Shown here: piece after piece, positions 22,956 to 34,390 of the stretch
How positions within the stretch are numbered: position 1 is the first letter of the stretch
How the letters are laid out: every line of letters begins with the position of its first letter
From: Cryptomeria japonica
Lineage: Eukaryota > Streptophyta > Pinopsida > Cupressales > Cupressaceae
NCBI RefSeq assembly: GCF_030272615.1
Contig: NC_081412.1
Coordinates: 39,670,791 to 39,734,790 of the forward strand
Reading direction: 5' to 3'
Length of the DNA: 64,000 bases
Position numbers and translations under genes: made by a program
The notes under the pieces: generated by a model
Databases searched by the model: none
The model's input: the letters and a program-made list of their open reading frames with translations, nothing else
What the model was told of the DNA's origin: nothing

Positions 22956-24537
22956 TGATAACTCAATGATGAATGAATAGTACCAAACTGGTACTGAGAG
23001 GGGGGGTGAATCAGTACAGACAAAAACAGTCTTAAACCCGTTTGACAATAGATACTTCAAATGATTGGTAAATAGTGATCCTGGTTCAACACAGACTGCA
23101 ACCGGTAAAGCCAAGAGTGTTTGAGACAAGCATTAACTGGTTGATCACTTAGCTTTTCACTTAACTCAAAACAACACTACCATTTCACCCTTATGCATGA
23201 ACAGATAATCTATTACCAGATCTTCACTACAACTAGTTCAACATGTTTTACAGACAGACATAAAACATAGAACCATCATATGCTTAATAGGCAATAACAA
23301 AACATCACAAGATAAAAGCATCACACATGACACACTTATTTTTCATGTGGAAACCCAACTGGGAAAAACCATGGTGGGGATGAATACCCACAAGCTTTCT
23401 TTTGAACTCTTTAGAAGTTCACTCTGTTAGGAGCCTTCTCTAGTTAAAGACATTGCAATGGGTTTTTCTAGGAACTGATCCTGTTAGGGATCACCCGGTT
23501 AAGGGATGGCTACAATACCCGGTTAAGGGTTAAACCCGATTAGGGTTACCTTGTTAGAGGATTTCAAGAACTCAATAGCTAAAGGATCTCCGAAGCTCTA
23601 TAGCTTCCCAGAACTCAATAACTTCGAGTTACCCTATTAAAGGATTTGTATCAAGCCAGTTAAGGCTACCTTGTTAAGGGATTTCACAACTGTTGAAATG
23701 GTTAAAGATCAACAGGAATTGCAATGATCTGGTAACAACACTCAATGCTAATGTAGATCTGCTTTGGCTCCTCTTCATCTTCTGCACATTCACTTTGTAG
23801 GTATCTCTTCTCTCCCTTGGCCTAGCAAGAGTCATGTATCACTTCCCTTGGATACACACATACAACTTTTGCCAACACCTCTGAAAGAAACATAACATCG
23901 ACCTTATAGGAAATAGATAGGTTGGTAGCAAAAACCCTAAACCCTAAACCTGTTAGGTTAAGCAATTCAAACGATTCAATCCTGACCGCTGAATCATACT
24001 GCATTAAATGCAACAATCTTGAATCGATCTCAATACAGTCTCCATCATCCATTATCCACCGATTTCGTGGCAGCTAATAACCCATCACGCGTTATCACCG
24101 TTTAACAAACTTTGCACATTCTCGAGGTAGATAGGGATAGGCCTTCTTCATGCAAGATCCTTCATGCGCATAGGGCTTATGTGGCACCACGATCAGTTAT
24201 CCATTACCATGCTAACTCATCACACAAAGATCACCGATTGAGTCACACAAGCTTGAGGTGCTCCAATCGGAAACCCTGACACTACCAACCGATAGTCACA
24301 CAAGGGTTCCATGAACCGGTTCCCATATGCTGGTTCATCTTCAACAAACATACCGCTTCAATTCCACATAACCAATTCTCATATCATCATGCTGGTTTAC
24401 TTTTCATCATGCCTGTTCACTTTTGCACATATACCGGTTCACACATGTGCCAGTTCTCTCTTCTCTTCACACATATTGACATCAATGACAACATACAATA
24501 TCATTATGTCCTCATACTGGTTCACATAATGCCAACA
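22956..24537 (-). repeat. Element G 3' LTR
   Basis: 1,582 bp from TGATAACTCAATGATG to CATAATGCCAACA. The G run at 23,000-23,006 is seven bases. A telomere-like (CCCTAAA)2 motif lies at 23,931-23,950, with TATA-like 'cctataag' (minus strand) about 25 bp to its left. Its minus-strand U3 start directly follows the PPT at 24,538-24,560. Confidence 0.87.
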
Positions 24538-24738
24538 ATCTCCCCCTTTGGCATTGATGGCAATAAAAAAAGATATTTCTCCGCTTCACATCTTCTCCCC
24601 CTTTGACAACAATGCCAAAGTGCAGGCACAAACATCCCTGTTCCATTATGCTACTCCCCCTGAGGAGTAGCATCCTTCAACACATCAATCAACAAAAAAA
24701 TGACTATGCAATAATTGACTGATGTCGAGCAAATACTT

Positions 24739-26050
24739 TTAGTTCACCTCCTAAAGGGGCAGTACCCCCAATTCACTTCTTAAATGCACAAATGTAGCCT
24801 TTGGGAGAGGCTTGGTGAATATGTCTGCTAACTGCTCCTTGCTAGAAACATGCTCTAGTGCAATCTCTTTATTCTGAACCTTTTCCCTCAAGAAATGATA
24901 CTTAAGCTCAAAATTATTGGTTCTATAATGTAAAACCGAATTCTTTGAAATATTGATAGCACTTGTGTTATCACAGAATATACTTACCGGTTCAGATACA
25001 GGAATTTTGAAGCCATCTAATACATGCTTCATCCAGATTGTCTGAGTGCAGTTCATGAAAGCTGCAACATACTCCGCTTCTTCTATAGACTGAGAGATAC
25101 AACTCTGCTTCTTACTCATCCATGAGACCAGTCTACCACCAAGAAAGAATGCACCACCGGTTGTGCTTTTCTGGTCATCCACATTATCTTCCCTATCAGC
25201 ACCTGTGACTACTTTCAGGTTGAAATCATTGCTGTATGGGTACCACAATCCATAATCAACTGTTCCCTTTAGATACCTAAGAATTTACTTGACTGCAACC
25301 AAGTGAGATTCTCTTGGACTTTTCTAGAACCTTGTAGTAATGCCAACTGCATGTGCAATATCCGGTCTTTTGTGCACTACATAATGCAACTTACCAATCA
25401 TTGACCAGTATTCCTTCTCATCAACCAATATGGAATCATCCTTTTTTGATAATTTGCAACCGGTCACCATCGGTGTACCAACTAGTTTGCTATCTTCCAT
25501 GCCAAAGGTCTTCAACACCTCTTTGACATATTTGGACTGAGTGATAAAGATTCCTTCTTTCATCTGCTAAATCTGCAATCCAATGAAGAACTTAATCTCC
25601 CCTATGAGTGACATCTCAAACTCTTTCTTCATCTCATCAGCGAACTCATGACTCATCTTGTCATCTCCACCAAAGATAATGTCATCAACAAAAACCTCAC
25701 AGATCAGGATCTGATCTCCTTCAGACTTCAAGGAGATATTGCTATCTTCACTTGTTCTCTCAAATCCAATCGTGACAAGATGGGAATGCAGACGTTCATA
25801 CCATGCTCTAGGTGCCTGCTTTCAGCCATATAAGGATTTATGTAGCCTGCATACCATATCACTATCTTCAGATAGGGAAAACCCATCTGGTTGCTCTATA
25901 TACACCTCCTCTTCAAGTACACCATTTAGGAATGCAGATTTTACATCCATTTGATATACCTTGAATCCTTTAAAAGTTGCATATGCAAGAAGCATACAGA
26001 CTCCTTCCAATCTGGCAATAGGAGCAAAGGTTTCTCCATAGTCTTTTATA
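24739..26050 (-). pseudogene. pol: Element G pol remnant: reverse transcriptase and RNase H (copia)
   Basis: On the minus strand: RT from about 26,050 ([32 protein letters not shown]), the catalytic block FVDDIIFGG near 25,680, then [12 protein letters not shown] and a tether region. RNase H follows (LVSWMSKKQSCISQS, EAEYVAA, FCDNTSAINISKN), ending LADIFTKPLP. Breaks include a stop/indel after SLYG near 25,830, an amber codon in TRF*KSPRE near 25,324, an ochre near 25,285, and a terminal amber near 24,755. Relative to E, the RT N-terminal part, integrase, protease and gag are deleted. The RNase H half is better preserved than E's: two codons that are TAG in E are CAG here (25,042-25,044 and 24,874-24,876). 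Confidence 0.88.
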
Positions 26051-27315
26051 GATAGGCATAAAACATAGAACCATCATATGCTTAACAGGCAATAACAAAA
26101 CATCACAAGATAAAAGCATCACACATGACACACTTATTTTTCACGTGGAAACCCAACTGGGAAAAACCACGATGGGGATGAATACCCACAAGCTTTCTTT
26201 TGAACTCTTTAGAAGTTCCCTCTGTTAGGAGCCTTGTCTAGTTAAAGACATTACAATAGGTTATGCTAGGAATCGATCCTGTTAGGGATCACCCGGTTAA
26301 GGGATGGCTACAATACCCAGTTAAGGGTTAAACTCGGTTAGGGTTACCTTGTTAGAGGATTTCAAGAACTTAATAGCTAAAGGATCTCCAGAGCTCTATA
26401 GCTTCCCAGAACTCAATAACTTCGAGTTACCCTATTAAAGGATTTTTATCAAGCCGGATAAGGCTACCTTGTTAAGGGATTTCACAACTATTGAAATGGT
26501 TAAAGATCAATAGGAATTTCAATGATTTGGTAACAACACTCAATGCTAATGCAGATCTGCTTTGGCTCCTCTTCACCTTCTGCACATTCACTTTGCAGGT
26601 ATCTTTTCTCTCCTTTGGTCTGGCAAGAATCATGTATCACTTCCCTTGGATACACACATGCAATTTTTTCCAACACCTCTGAAAGAAACACAACATCGAC
26701 CTTATAGGAAACAGATAGGTTGGTAGCAAAAACCCTAAACCCTAAACCTGTTAGGTTAAGAAATTCAAACGGTTCAATCCTGACCATTGAATCATACTGC
26801 ATTAAATGCAACAATCTTGAATTGATCTCAAGACAGTCTCCATTGTCCATTATCCACCGATTTCATGGCGGCTGATAACCCATCATGCGTTATCACCGTT
26901 TAACAAACTTTGCACATTCCCGAGGTAGATAGGGATAGTCCTTCTTCATGCAAGATCCTTCACGCACACAGGGCTTACATGGCAACATGATCAGTTATCC
27001 ATTACCATGCTAACTCATCACACAAAGATCACCGATTGAGTCACATAGGCTTGAGGCGCTCCAACCGGAAACCTTGACACTACCAACTGGTAGTCACACA
27101 AGGGTTCCATGAACTAGTTCCCATATGCTGGTTCATCTTCAACAAACATACCGCTTCAATTTCACATAACCAATTCTCATATCATCATGTCAGTTCACTT
27201 TTGCATATATATCAGTTCACACATGTGTCGGTTCTCTCTTCTCTTCACACATAGTGACATCAATGACAACATACAATATCATTATGTCCTCATACCGATT
27301 CACATAATTCCAACA
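26051..27315 (-). repeat. Element G 5' LTR, truncated on its U5 side
   Basis: Resumes the LTR at 'gacataaaacatagaacc' (3' LTR counterpart about 23,258) and runs to CATAATTCCAACA at 27,315. About 300 bp, including the G run and PBS-adjacent end, are missing. The telomere-like motif is at 26,730-26,748. Confidence 0.85.
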
Positions 27316-27320
27316 GAGGA

Positions 27321-28353
27321 AGGTGCTCCGTTAGTGATGATGGATCGGTACAAGAAACCAATATGAATGCTAATAGGTACTTGTAGGTTATGCAAGACAA
27401 TGAGGTTCGAGATCATTGTATTAGCCTCAGTAGCATGGAATGAGGAGGTTATGTCTCAGGTGGTATTTGAAAAGACTGTTGAATGATATATGATGGCCTA
27501 GTTGTTGATTATGTATGTATGCATCCTTTAAGGGCTAACCTATTTAATTCATGGCATGATGATGACATTGTGTACATCCATGATCATGTCATAGGCTATG
27601 GTGGATATAATGGAGTTGAAAGATCATCAGATGATCACATTTGCATAGATCAATCGATATATGGTGAAGATTGGAGCTCAGATTTTGTACCTGATAGGCA
27701 AATGATGACCTGAGATGTATGACTCATGGGGAGTTCAAGGGTTCATAATACTGAACCAATATGCTTGAATTTGTGAGGGTACTAGCTACCTCAACAACAG
27801 ATAATGGAAATTGTTGTAGGAATACCCAAGAGAATTTCATTAGTTAAGGGTATCTACTCTCCCAATTGGTAGCACTCATATAACTACAATCACATTTGAT
27901 TCTAAAGTTAAATTGGGATTAGATGGGGGATGATGCAGTTTGACTGATAGGTATGTTGTATTAATTGGCACATGAGTCTTCAATTGGTTTCAAGACTGTA
28001 TATGCACATGTTCTCGATTTTCATATACACTTGGTTGCTGAGAAATAGGTGTCAGTTGGTGGTTGATCCCTCCATCTCAAGTGTTGTGAGTTGAGAGGAT
28101 GAAAAGTATGATGATCACATGAGAAGATGTATCCAGTAGAGCAAAAGGGGATAAAAATATATGTCAGTACCTAGTAGATATAAGGAGTGAAACCCTGACA
28201 ATGCCCTTTGCCATTGTTGTCAAAAGGGGAGAAAGTTTTTGTAGTATACCACATACTACATGTGTGAGAATCCATAGATCATACAAAGGGAGAGAGAGAA
28301 TATGTTGTATGCCAGAAACTACATGTGTTGACATCAATGCCAAAGGGGGTGAT
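27321..28353 (+). other. Element F internal 3' segment with polypurine tract
   Basis: About 1 kb of non-coding sequence after the G insertion. The only open frame of note (27,483-27,713, 76 codons) has no recognisable motif. The polypurine tract GCCAAAGGGGGTGA at 28,339-28,352 precedes the 3' LTR. Confidence 0.6.
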
Positions 28354-30822
28354 TTTTGGCTTTGTGTTGTCATTGATGTCAACCGGTATAGAAGGACAAC
28401 CGGTATGGGAATATAGTTGATGTGAGGTCATTGATGTCAAATAGTCTAGTAGGTTATTGGTATAGTCTATCATTGGTAAGGAGATGATGTCAACTGGTAA
28501 GTGATGTGTTGACACTGAGTGGTTGTCAACCAACAAGCTTATGACCAGTGTACAAGCAGGGTGAGCAAGAGGCTTGGATGTTGATTGTGATGAAGAGGTG
28601 GAATGTTATCAAGAATCACATCAACACCAGAGGAGAAGTATGTATAGGTCACCGATATGCTATGTTGATGAGAAATAGCATGGCTCCCACCGGATAAAGA
28701 TGCAGTCACCATTTGAAGAAAAGACTGAAAGAGAGTGACCAAACTAGATCACATGTACTTGTTTGAAGATATGCTGCTCAAACATGGAAGTCACATTGTT
28801 GCATTGCAGGATGCAAATGACAAGGATCCACTCACACCCGTAAGTGGAGCTTATCTCCTTTATGCAAAGTGTGCATCATAGTTCTGTGAGATAAGACAAA
28901 AGTGTTAAAGGTAGGTGTTTGAAGGATCACATCGGATCTACTAGTGAATCACAAAGTTGCCTTAGGTGCATGAGATCAGGGATGTGCACCGAATTTGCAA
29001 AGGTTGGCATGTCATGCTACCGGGACAGAAAAAGAAGAGTAAAGAAGTGATGGGTTTGTCACCTTGAAAAAATGGTTAAGATATGAACAGGGTTGATGAA
29101 GAATATTTCAAGGTCGAGCAACCATAGATAGAGACTGCAACCGGAATGTAGATGCCTCAGATGGAAACAGTTGAAGGTTGATGACATGGTGTCATCAAGG
29201 GCACCTACTGGTAAATGTGTGAACTGGTAAGAGAGAAAAGAGGTTAAGTGATGTGCTCCTAATTGATGAAGATGAACATGCTATGGATAGGCATGTCTCG
29301 TAACTGATTAAGGTGTTCCACCGATAGAGAAATGAAGTGCAGACATGATGGTTAACCGATAGAGTGTGAGATACCGACAGGGTTAGCAAATCGACAAAAA
29401 AGAAGGACCAGTTGTGTGTTGATTGTTGGTGACTAAGTCTAGCTGATACAAAGGTCTTTGTTGAGATGAATGCTGACAAAGGGACCACATGGAGTTGAAG
29501 TAGCATGCATGCACAGGTTGGTATGTTAAGTTGGTAAACTGTTAGGTGGAGAGGTAGATGGCGACAGGTTGACATTTATGTCGATTGTGTGATTCACGGG
29601 ATGCATAGTAGAGTTTTGTGGCTTGAGGTCAAATGGACAATAGAGATCCAACACAGACTATTTGAATAGATTGAGGTAGGTGAAGGAAACCACAAAACTA
29701 TTCTTGGTAATCGACCAAGAAATCAACTGACTGATTAAAAACAAATTGCTAAATTTGGATGACATGTTCTAGAAGGAATGACAATGGCGGGGTTGATTGG
29801 TGTGTTGCAGTTCATCAATCAAGGCGATCAGATCTAATGAGATCTGATTGGATTTGGTTTTCCTCAAGGTCAATGAGGAAACCCTAACTACCTGAAGTTT
29901 GAATTGGTTTTTGTCTAGAAAACCGATTTATAAATATGCAAGCCAAAATCATTGAAGGCTTTCAGTGAATGAGAGAGTGTTGCTGCATGTGAGAAGAAAC
30001 CAGTCAAGTTCTCAAAAAGTATTAGAGGAGAGACTAAGTGTGAGAGAGAACAAGGTTGAAGAGTTCAACCGACAATAGTGAGACAACTGATAGTTAGCCA
30101 TTAAGTGTAATAGAGGAGTAAACCGGTAGTGACCAAACTGACAGAGTGTAGTACCGACAGAGAAGAATTACAAAAGATTTCAGAGAAGGCAAGAAAAGAA
30201 CCGATAGAGTGTAGTACCTGTGGAGAGAAATAGTGTGATAGAGAGAAGAGAGAATGAACAAAGAGACCCAAACCGGTAGAGAATTGAATCGACAAAGAAG
30301 AAGAAGAGACCGAACCAGTGAAGGTGCATCAGAGAATAAGTTGCCTCAGGAGATAGGTTGCAGCTGAGAGGTAAGCAGAGAACCAACAAAGAATTGGAGT
30401 GAAGAGAACTGGTAGAGGGATTTGCAGAAGAGTTACAAAATTCATTTGTAACAAGACTATTACTTTTGTAATTGAATATGCTCATTGAAGATCACTAAGT
30501 TGGAGCTCGGTGCAGGGGTTGGTGCTCCTTGGGTTGGTGCCCTAAACATTTTAATCAAAGTTTAATTGTGAGGTTGGATTGGAGTAGTAGACTCCATCAA
30601 AATTTCTCATCGAGGTTTTTCCCATCTTGGTTTTTCTTTGTATATGCTAGTGTTATGTGATGTCCCTTTCATGTGTGAGTGCATTTTTGATAGTCTCCCA
30701 TCTAACCGGTAAGTCTACTTTCTATTACATCTGATAACCAGTATACACACATAGGATAGATAAAGGGAAAAGTTTGTAAACCATTGATTCACCCCCCTCT
30801 CAGTGGCACATTGTGTCTAACA
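28354..30822 (+). repeat. Element F 3' LTR
   Basis: 2,469 bp matching the 5' LTR without the B-type solo insertion. The first bases are eroded (TTTTGGCTTTG for TGTTGGAATTG). TATA-like TTTATAAATAT lies at 29,927-29,937. It ends TGTCTAACA, followed by GTTCT. Confidence 0.87.
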
Positions 30823-31037
30823 GTTCTATATACACGTTACCGAGATGAAGATTTAGCCAAGATGAAGTGAATGTTGGTGTTGGTGCAAATGTAGAGCAAT
30901 GTGAATACCAATACCAGTTAATGCAATGCATGCTGGTAAACCAAAAAATGAAACCATTAACCTTGAGATGATGAGTTACCATCAATGAAAACCCGTAATG
31001 CCATGAACCCTTTCCAAATGAGTGTCAATTGCCAACA
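30823..31037 (-). repeat. Element C 5' LTR, part 3 (U3 end)
   Basis: After F's duplication GTTCT the LTR of C continues to TGTCAATTGCCAACA at 31,037. That ending is close to A's LTR end (GTGTATTTGCCAACA). This closes element C on the right. Confidence 0.72.
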
Positions 31038-31651
31038 AAAAGTGGATTGTGTGAGAAGTGTATGCAAATTATTTGCAAGTAGATTTGATTTTTTAGTTGT
31101 GTGCAAGTTAGTTTGAGAAGAGGTTTGAAGGTGATATATTATGCAAGATAGTGTGTTGTGATAGTGAAGATTATTAGAGATGTTTTCCATGATTTTGGTT
31201 GGTTGATCTAGTTGTTAAAGGACAATTTAATTTTTAGAAGAATCCCTCTCAATTTCAATTCATCTATTTCATTCATTACTGACTAACAGTGAGTCCTTTG
31301 ACAACAATTTGTATCTTGTCTTGAAGAAGTGATCTTCAATTGAGCAATTCTTCTTTGTATCTTGCCTAAGATTGTGTTCCTTATTTTTGCAAGTATTTTA
31401 GGTGTTGGTGCTCCTTTACAATAATCCTAAAAAATTGTTATTCCTATTGTGAGTTAGATACTTACCATAGTTTTTCCTTGTTTGGGGTTTCCATTTAAAT
31501 TTGGTGTTCATATGTTGATGGTTGATATTTATGTACTGGTGATTAATGTGTTATTGCTAAGTAAGTTAATACTATTTATTGATATTTTATTTTGAATTTT
31601 TAGACCGATTTACCCCCCCCTGTCATTCCTATTGGGTGTTCAACAAGTAGT
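31038..31651 (+). repeat. LTR J, 3' portion, with PBS-like sequence
   Basis: The layout is like the end of F's LTR: 'ggtgttggtgctcc', then a 'tttttcc' block, then 'gatttaccccccc'. It ends TGTTCAACA at about 31,651, followed by AGTAGTATCCGAGC, a degenerate initiator-Met PBS. C is inserted in it or beside it, so its start is not seen. No coding region clearly belongs to it. Confidence 0.5.
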
Positions 31652-31829
31652 ATCCGAGCTAAGATCACAGGTTTGAATCCCTCGGTTGCGCTAGGGGGAT
31701 TGTTGGAAGGTTGGTGCTTTCACCCCCCTGGTTGTTCAACATCGCCCTTGGGGATTCATGACATGGATTAACCACCTCTTGTGGTTTGTTTATCTTTGGT
31801 GTTTATATTTAGAATTAACAAGTTGATCT

Positions 31830-34390
31830 TTTGGGGCAATGAAAAACCTTGGGCCAACACTCCCACTAATTGTGTTTTGTTTGGTCTAGTGAAAATAATT
31901 GCATACATCAAAATCAATGACACTAGCATTGGGAATCTTATATATATCCTCATAATCATTATAAAAAATTAAGCACATGCCTAAACTCAACTTATTACCA
32001 ACTGAAAATGGAATTCTCACTGGCTTACAATCATGCATATTAAACCTATACAAAATAATATCAACACACTTACTCTAGCTTAACCAGAGCTTTTTGTGAA
32101 CCCAATCTCTATTGATCTCCATCCCAAGAATAAATTTTATAGCCCCTAAGTAATTCATATCAAATGTGCCAAAAATATAACTCTTGAATTCTTTAATCAT
32201 CATTTTTTTTTTAACAATAAACAATATGTCATCAACATGCAAGACAATGATTAGTATCTAATCATTAATAACCTTAATATAAATAGAATTATCTTTCTCA
32301 CTCCTCAAATAACCCAAATTCAGTACAAAATAACCAAAATTATAATACCACATCCTGGGTATCTATTTCAAACCATACAAAGATCTCTTTAACTTGCAAA
32401 CCAATTGCTCATTCCCTTTTTCTATAAAACTATTAGGTTATTGCGTATAAATCTCCTTTTGAAGATTCCCATGCAAGAATGTAGTTTTAGCATTCATTTT
32501 CTGTATCTCAAAATCACAATAAGTAGCACTAGACAAAAGGAATTTAATAGAAGCTAATTTTTCAATAGGAGAGAAAATTTCACCAAAATCAACTCCCTTG
32601 GCCACTAGCCTAGCCTTGTACTACTCTAATCAAACGTCTTCTCCAAACCTCTAAAAAAAATACCCACTTACATCTAATGAGATTTCTTCCTTTGGGAAAG
32701 CTTATAAGATCCTAGTGTCAACTATTTAAGGCCATCACTTTAAATCCTACATGGCCTACATCCAAGACTTACTTTCCTTCAATGAGAGAGTCTCCTTGAA
32801 GGATCTAGGTTCATCATCAATACTTAAGAAAAAAAATATGCAAGGATGATCTAGTGGGCTATACCCGTCAACTTGATTCCTTGCCTTGTAGAAATCCTCA
32901 GGGTAGGGCTAATGGGATCTACCTATTCATGTTCCTACCTATTCATGTTCCTCCATGTGCTCATCCTACACATCACCTAAACTCTTTGAAATCTTTTCTT
33001 CTTCTCCATCCTCAAATATATCAAAATATACTTACACATGTGCATCTTTCTACTTCTCAATCTTTTTTTCAAAGTGCAACATCTTTTTCTTCTTTAGTTG
33101 TTCTTCATCTAAGTACCCTCCAAAATACCTAAAATAATATCTCTAGAAAATATCATTTCACAGTTTAGAGGATTCCAAAGCTTATAATATTTTACATTCC
33201 CAATGTAACCAATGAAAATGCATTTTGAGCTTTTGGATCTAGTCTAGATCGCTTCTCTTGATTTGCATGAACACAAGCCTCACAACCAAAAACCCTTAAG
33301 TGTGCAACCAAAGGCTTTCTATATGGCTACACTTCATAAGGAGTTTTGTCAATAGGAGCTAAATAAGGAGATCTATTAATCAAATAAAAAGTAATACCAA
33401 CAACTTTTTCCCAAAAGAATCTATTGAGCTTAGCACTACTTAACATACTCCTAGATCTTTCCATTATTGTTTAGTTAATTATTTTAGCTAACCAATTTTG
33501 TTGGGAAGTGTAAGGAGTAGTCTTGAATTGAACAGTAACCTACATGCTTATATAACTCATCAAATTCCCTAGAACAATATTCACCCCCATAGTGAGTTGT
33601 TAACACTTTTAACTTATAACCTGATTGCATTTCCACTAAGTCCTTAAATTCCTTAAACTTAGAGAAAGCTTGAAATTTAAAATTCATAAAATAAATCCAA
33701 GTGTATATCGAGAAATGATCAATAGTGGAAATATAATATTGAGTTTACCTAATGAAACAACATCCATTGGACCACACACATGTGAATAAATAATTTCTAA
33801 TGATCTCTTTACCTTATAGGATCCTTTAGGAAATGATGATCTATTCTATTTACCAAACACAATGCTCATAGAAATAATTTTCTCTAATAAAATAATCAGA
33901 AATATTTTCAACCAAATTTTTATTTAGAATGGTCCTAATATCTTTTTAACCAATGTGATCCAATATTTGGCACCGCATTGTAATGCATTTTCAATACTAA
34001 TTACATTGGAAGAGTTACCAAAGGTAGATGCATTAAGTATAATCAAATTCATTATCTAAGATCCTTTAGCTTTCACCAAACTTCCTCTTACCAACCAACA
34101 ATCAGACTTGTCAAATGTCACATGTATTCTATAATCATTTAAGTTGGATAAAAAAGAAGATTTCTCATAGTCTTGGAATATTCAAAACATTATCAATGAA
34201 TTTTACTCTTCCATCATTGAAACACAACATTAACTTTCCTTTACCAGCAAACTTCTTCATATTGTTTTCACCAAGGAAAACATCTCCCCCATCATATGAT
34301 TTGTAAGAGCAAAACTAATCCTTATGAGGAGTCATGTAGTAGGAGACACTATAATCAATGCGCCAATCATCATCACTAATAGTGTTAGTA
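31830..34390 (-). pseudogene. pol: Element K: decayed Ty1/copia pol
   Basis: Heavily mutated, but domains can be read on the minus strand in order. A protease-like remnant (IDYSVSYYMTPHKD) lies near 34,320-34,380. An integrase part follows (FKDLVEMQSGYKLKVL, then THYGGEYCSREF) at 33,484-33,687. RT then runs from about 32,620 (KARLVAKGVDFGEIFSP) through LYGLK to LHVDDILF near 32,222-32,245, and ends at LMYAIIFTRPN near 31,880. No LTRs are found for it. Sequence left of 31,830 no longer matches pol, so the RNase H end is lost. It is much older than E or G. Confidence 0.75.

Larger units (their letters stand above)
22956..27315 (-). mobile_element. Element G: internally deleted copia element nested in F, TSD GAGGA
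   Basis: Same family as E. GAGGA lies at 22,951-22,955 and 27,316-27,320. The 3' LTR (22,956-24,537) is complete and the 5' LTR (about 26,051-27,315) has lost its U5 end. Only RNase H and most of RT remain between them. A single deletion joined RT at about 26,050 to the middle of the 5' LTR, removing PBS, gag, protease, integrase and the start of RT. It could not be copied from its own PBS. Confidence 0.87.
17704..30822 (+). mobile_element. Element F: gag-only LTR retrotransposon with ~2.47-kb LTRs, TSD GTTCT
   Basis: Plus-strand element inserted in the 5' LTR of C. The 5' LTR (17,704-20,632) and 3' LTR (28,354-30,822) match; net LTR length is about 2.46-2.47 kb once the nested solo LTR is removed. 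The PBS follows the 5' LTR and a polypurine tract precedes the 3' LTR. The internal region, with element G subtracted, is only ~3.4 kb and shows a gag but no protease, integrase or RT. It therefore resembles large non-autonomous retrotransposon derivatives or gag-only elements. GTTCT flanks both ends exactly. Confidence 0.86.
11806..31037 (-). mobile_element. Element C: oldest host element of the nested block (gag + ORF2)
   Basis: Minus-strand LTR element related to A. Visible parts are ORF2 (11,806-12,841, cut by A), gag (13,318-15,456, split by a solo LTR), PBS (15,505-15,524), and a 5' LTR that starts at 15,525 and, after insertions of D and F, ends at 31,037 with TTGCCAACA. Net 5' LTR length is just under 1 kb. 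Its 3' end lies left of the window, beyond A. The flank after the LTR is AAAAG, with the partner outside the window. LTR segments such as the 'cacatgtagaaaggcc' region resemble those of A. Confidence 0.78.

Noticed and set aside
27483-27713. 76-codon ORF in F's 3' internal segment
   Set aside because: No motif and surrounded by stops in all frames; not supported as a gene.
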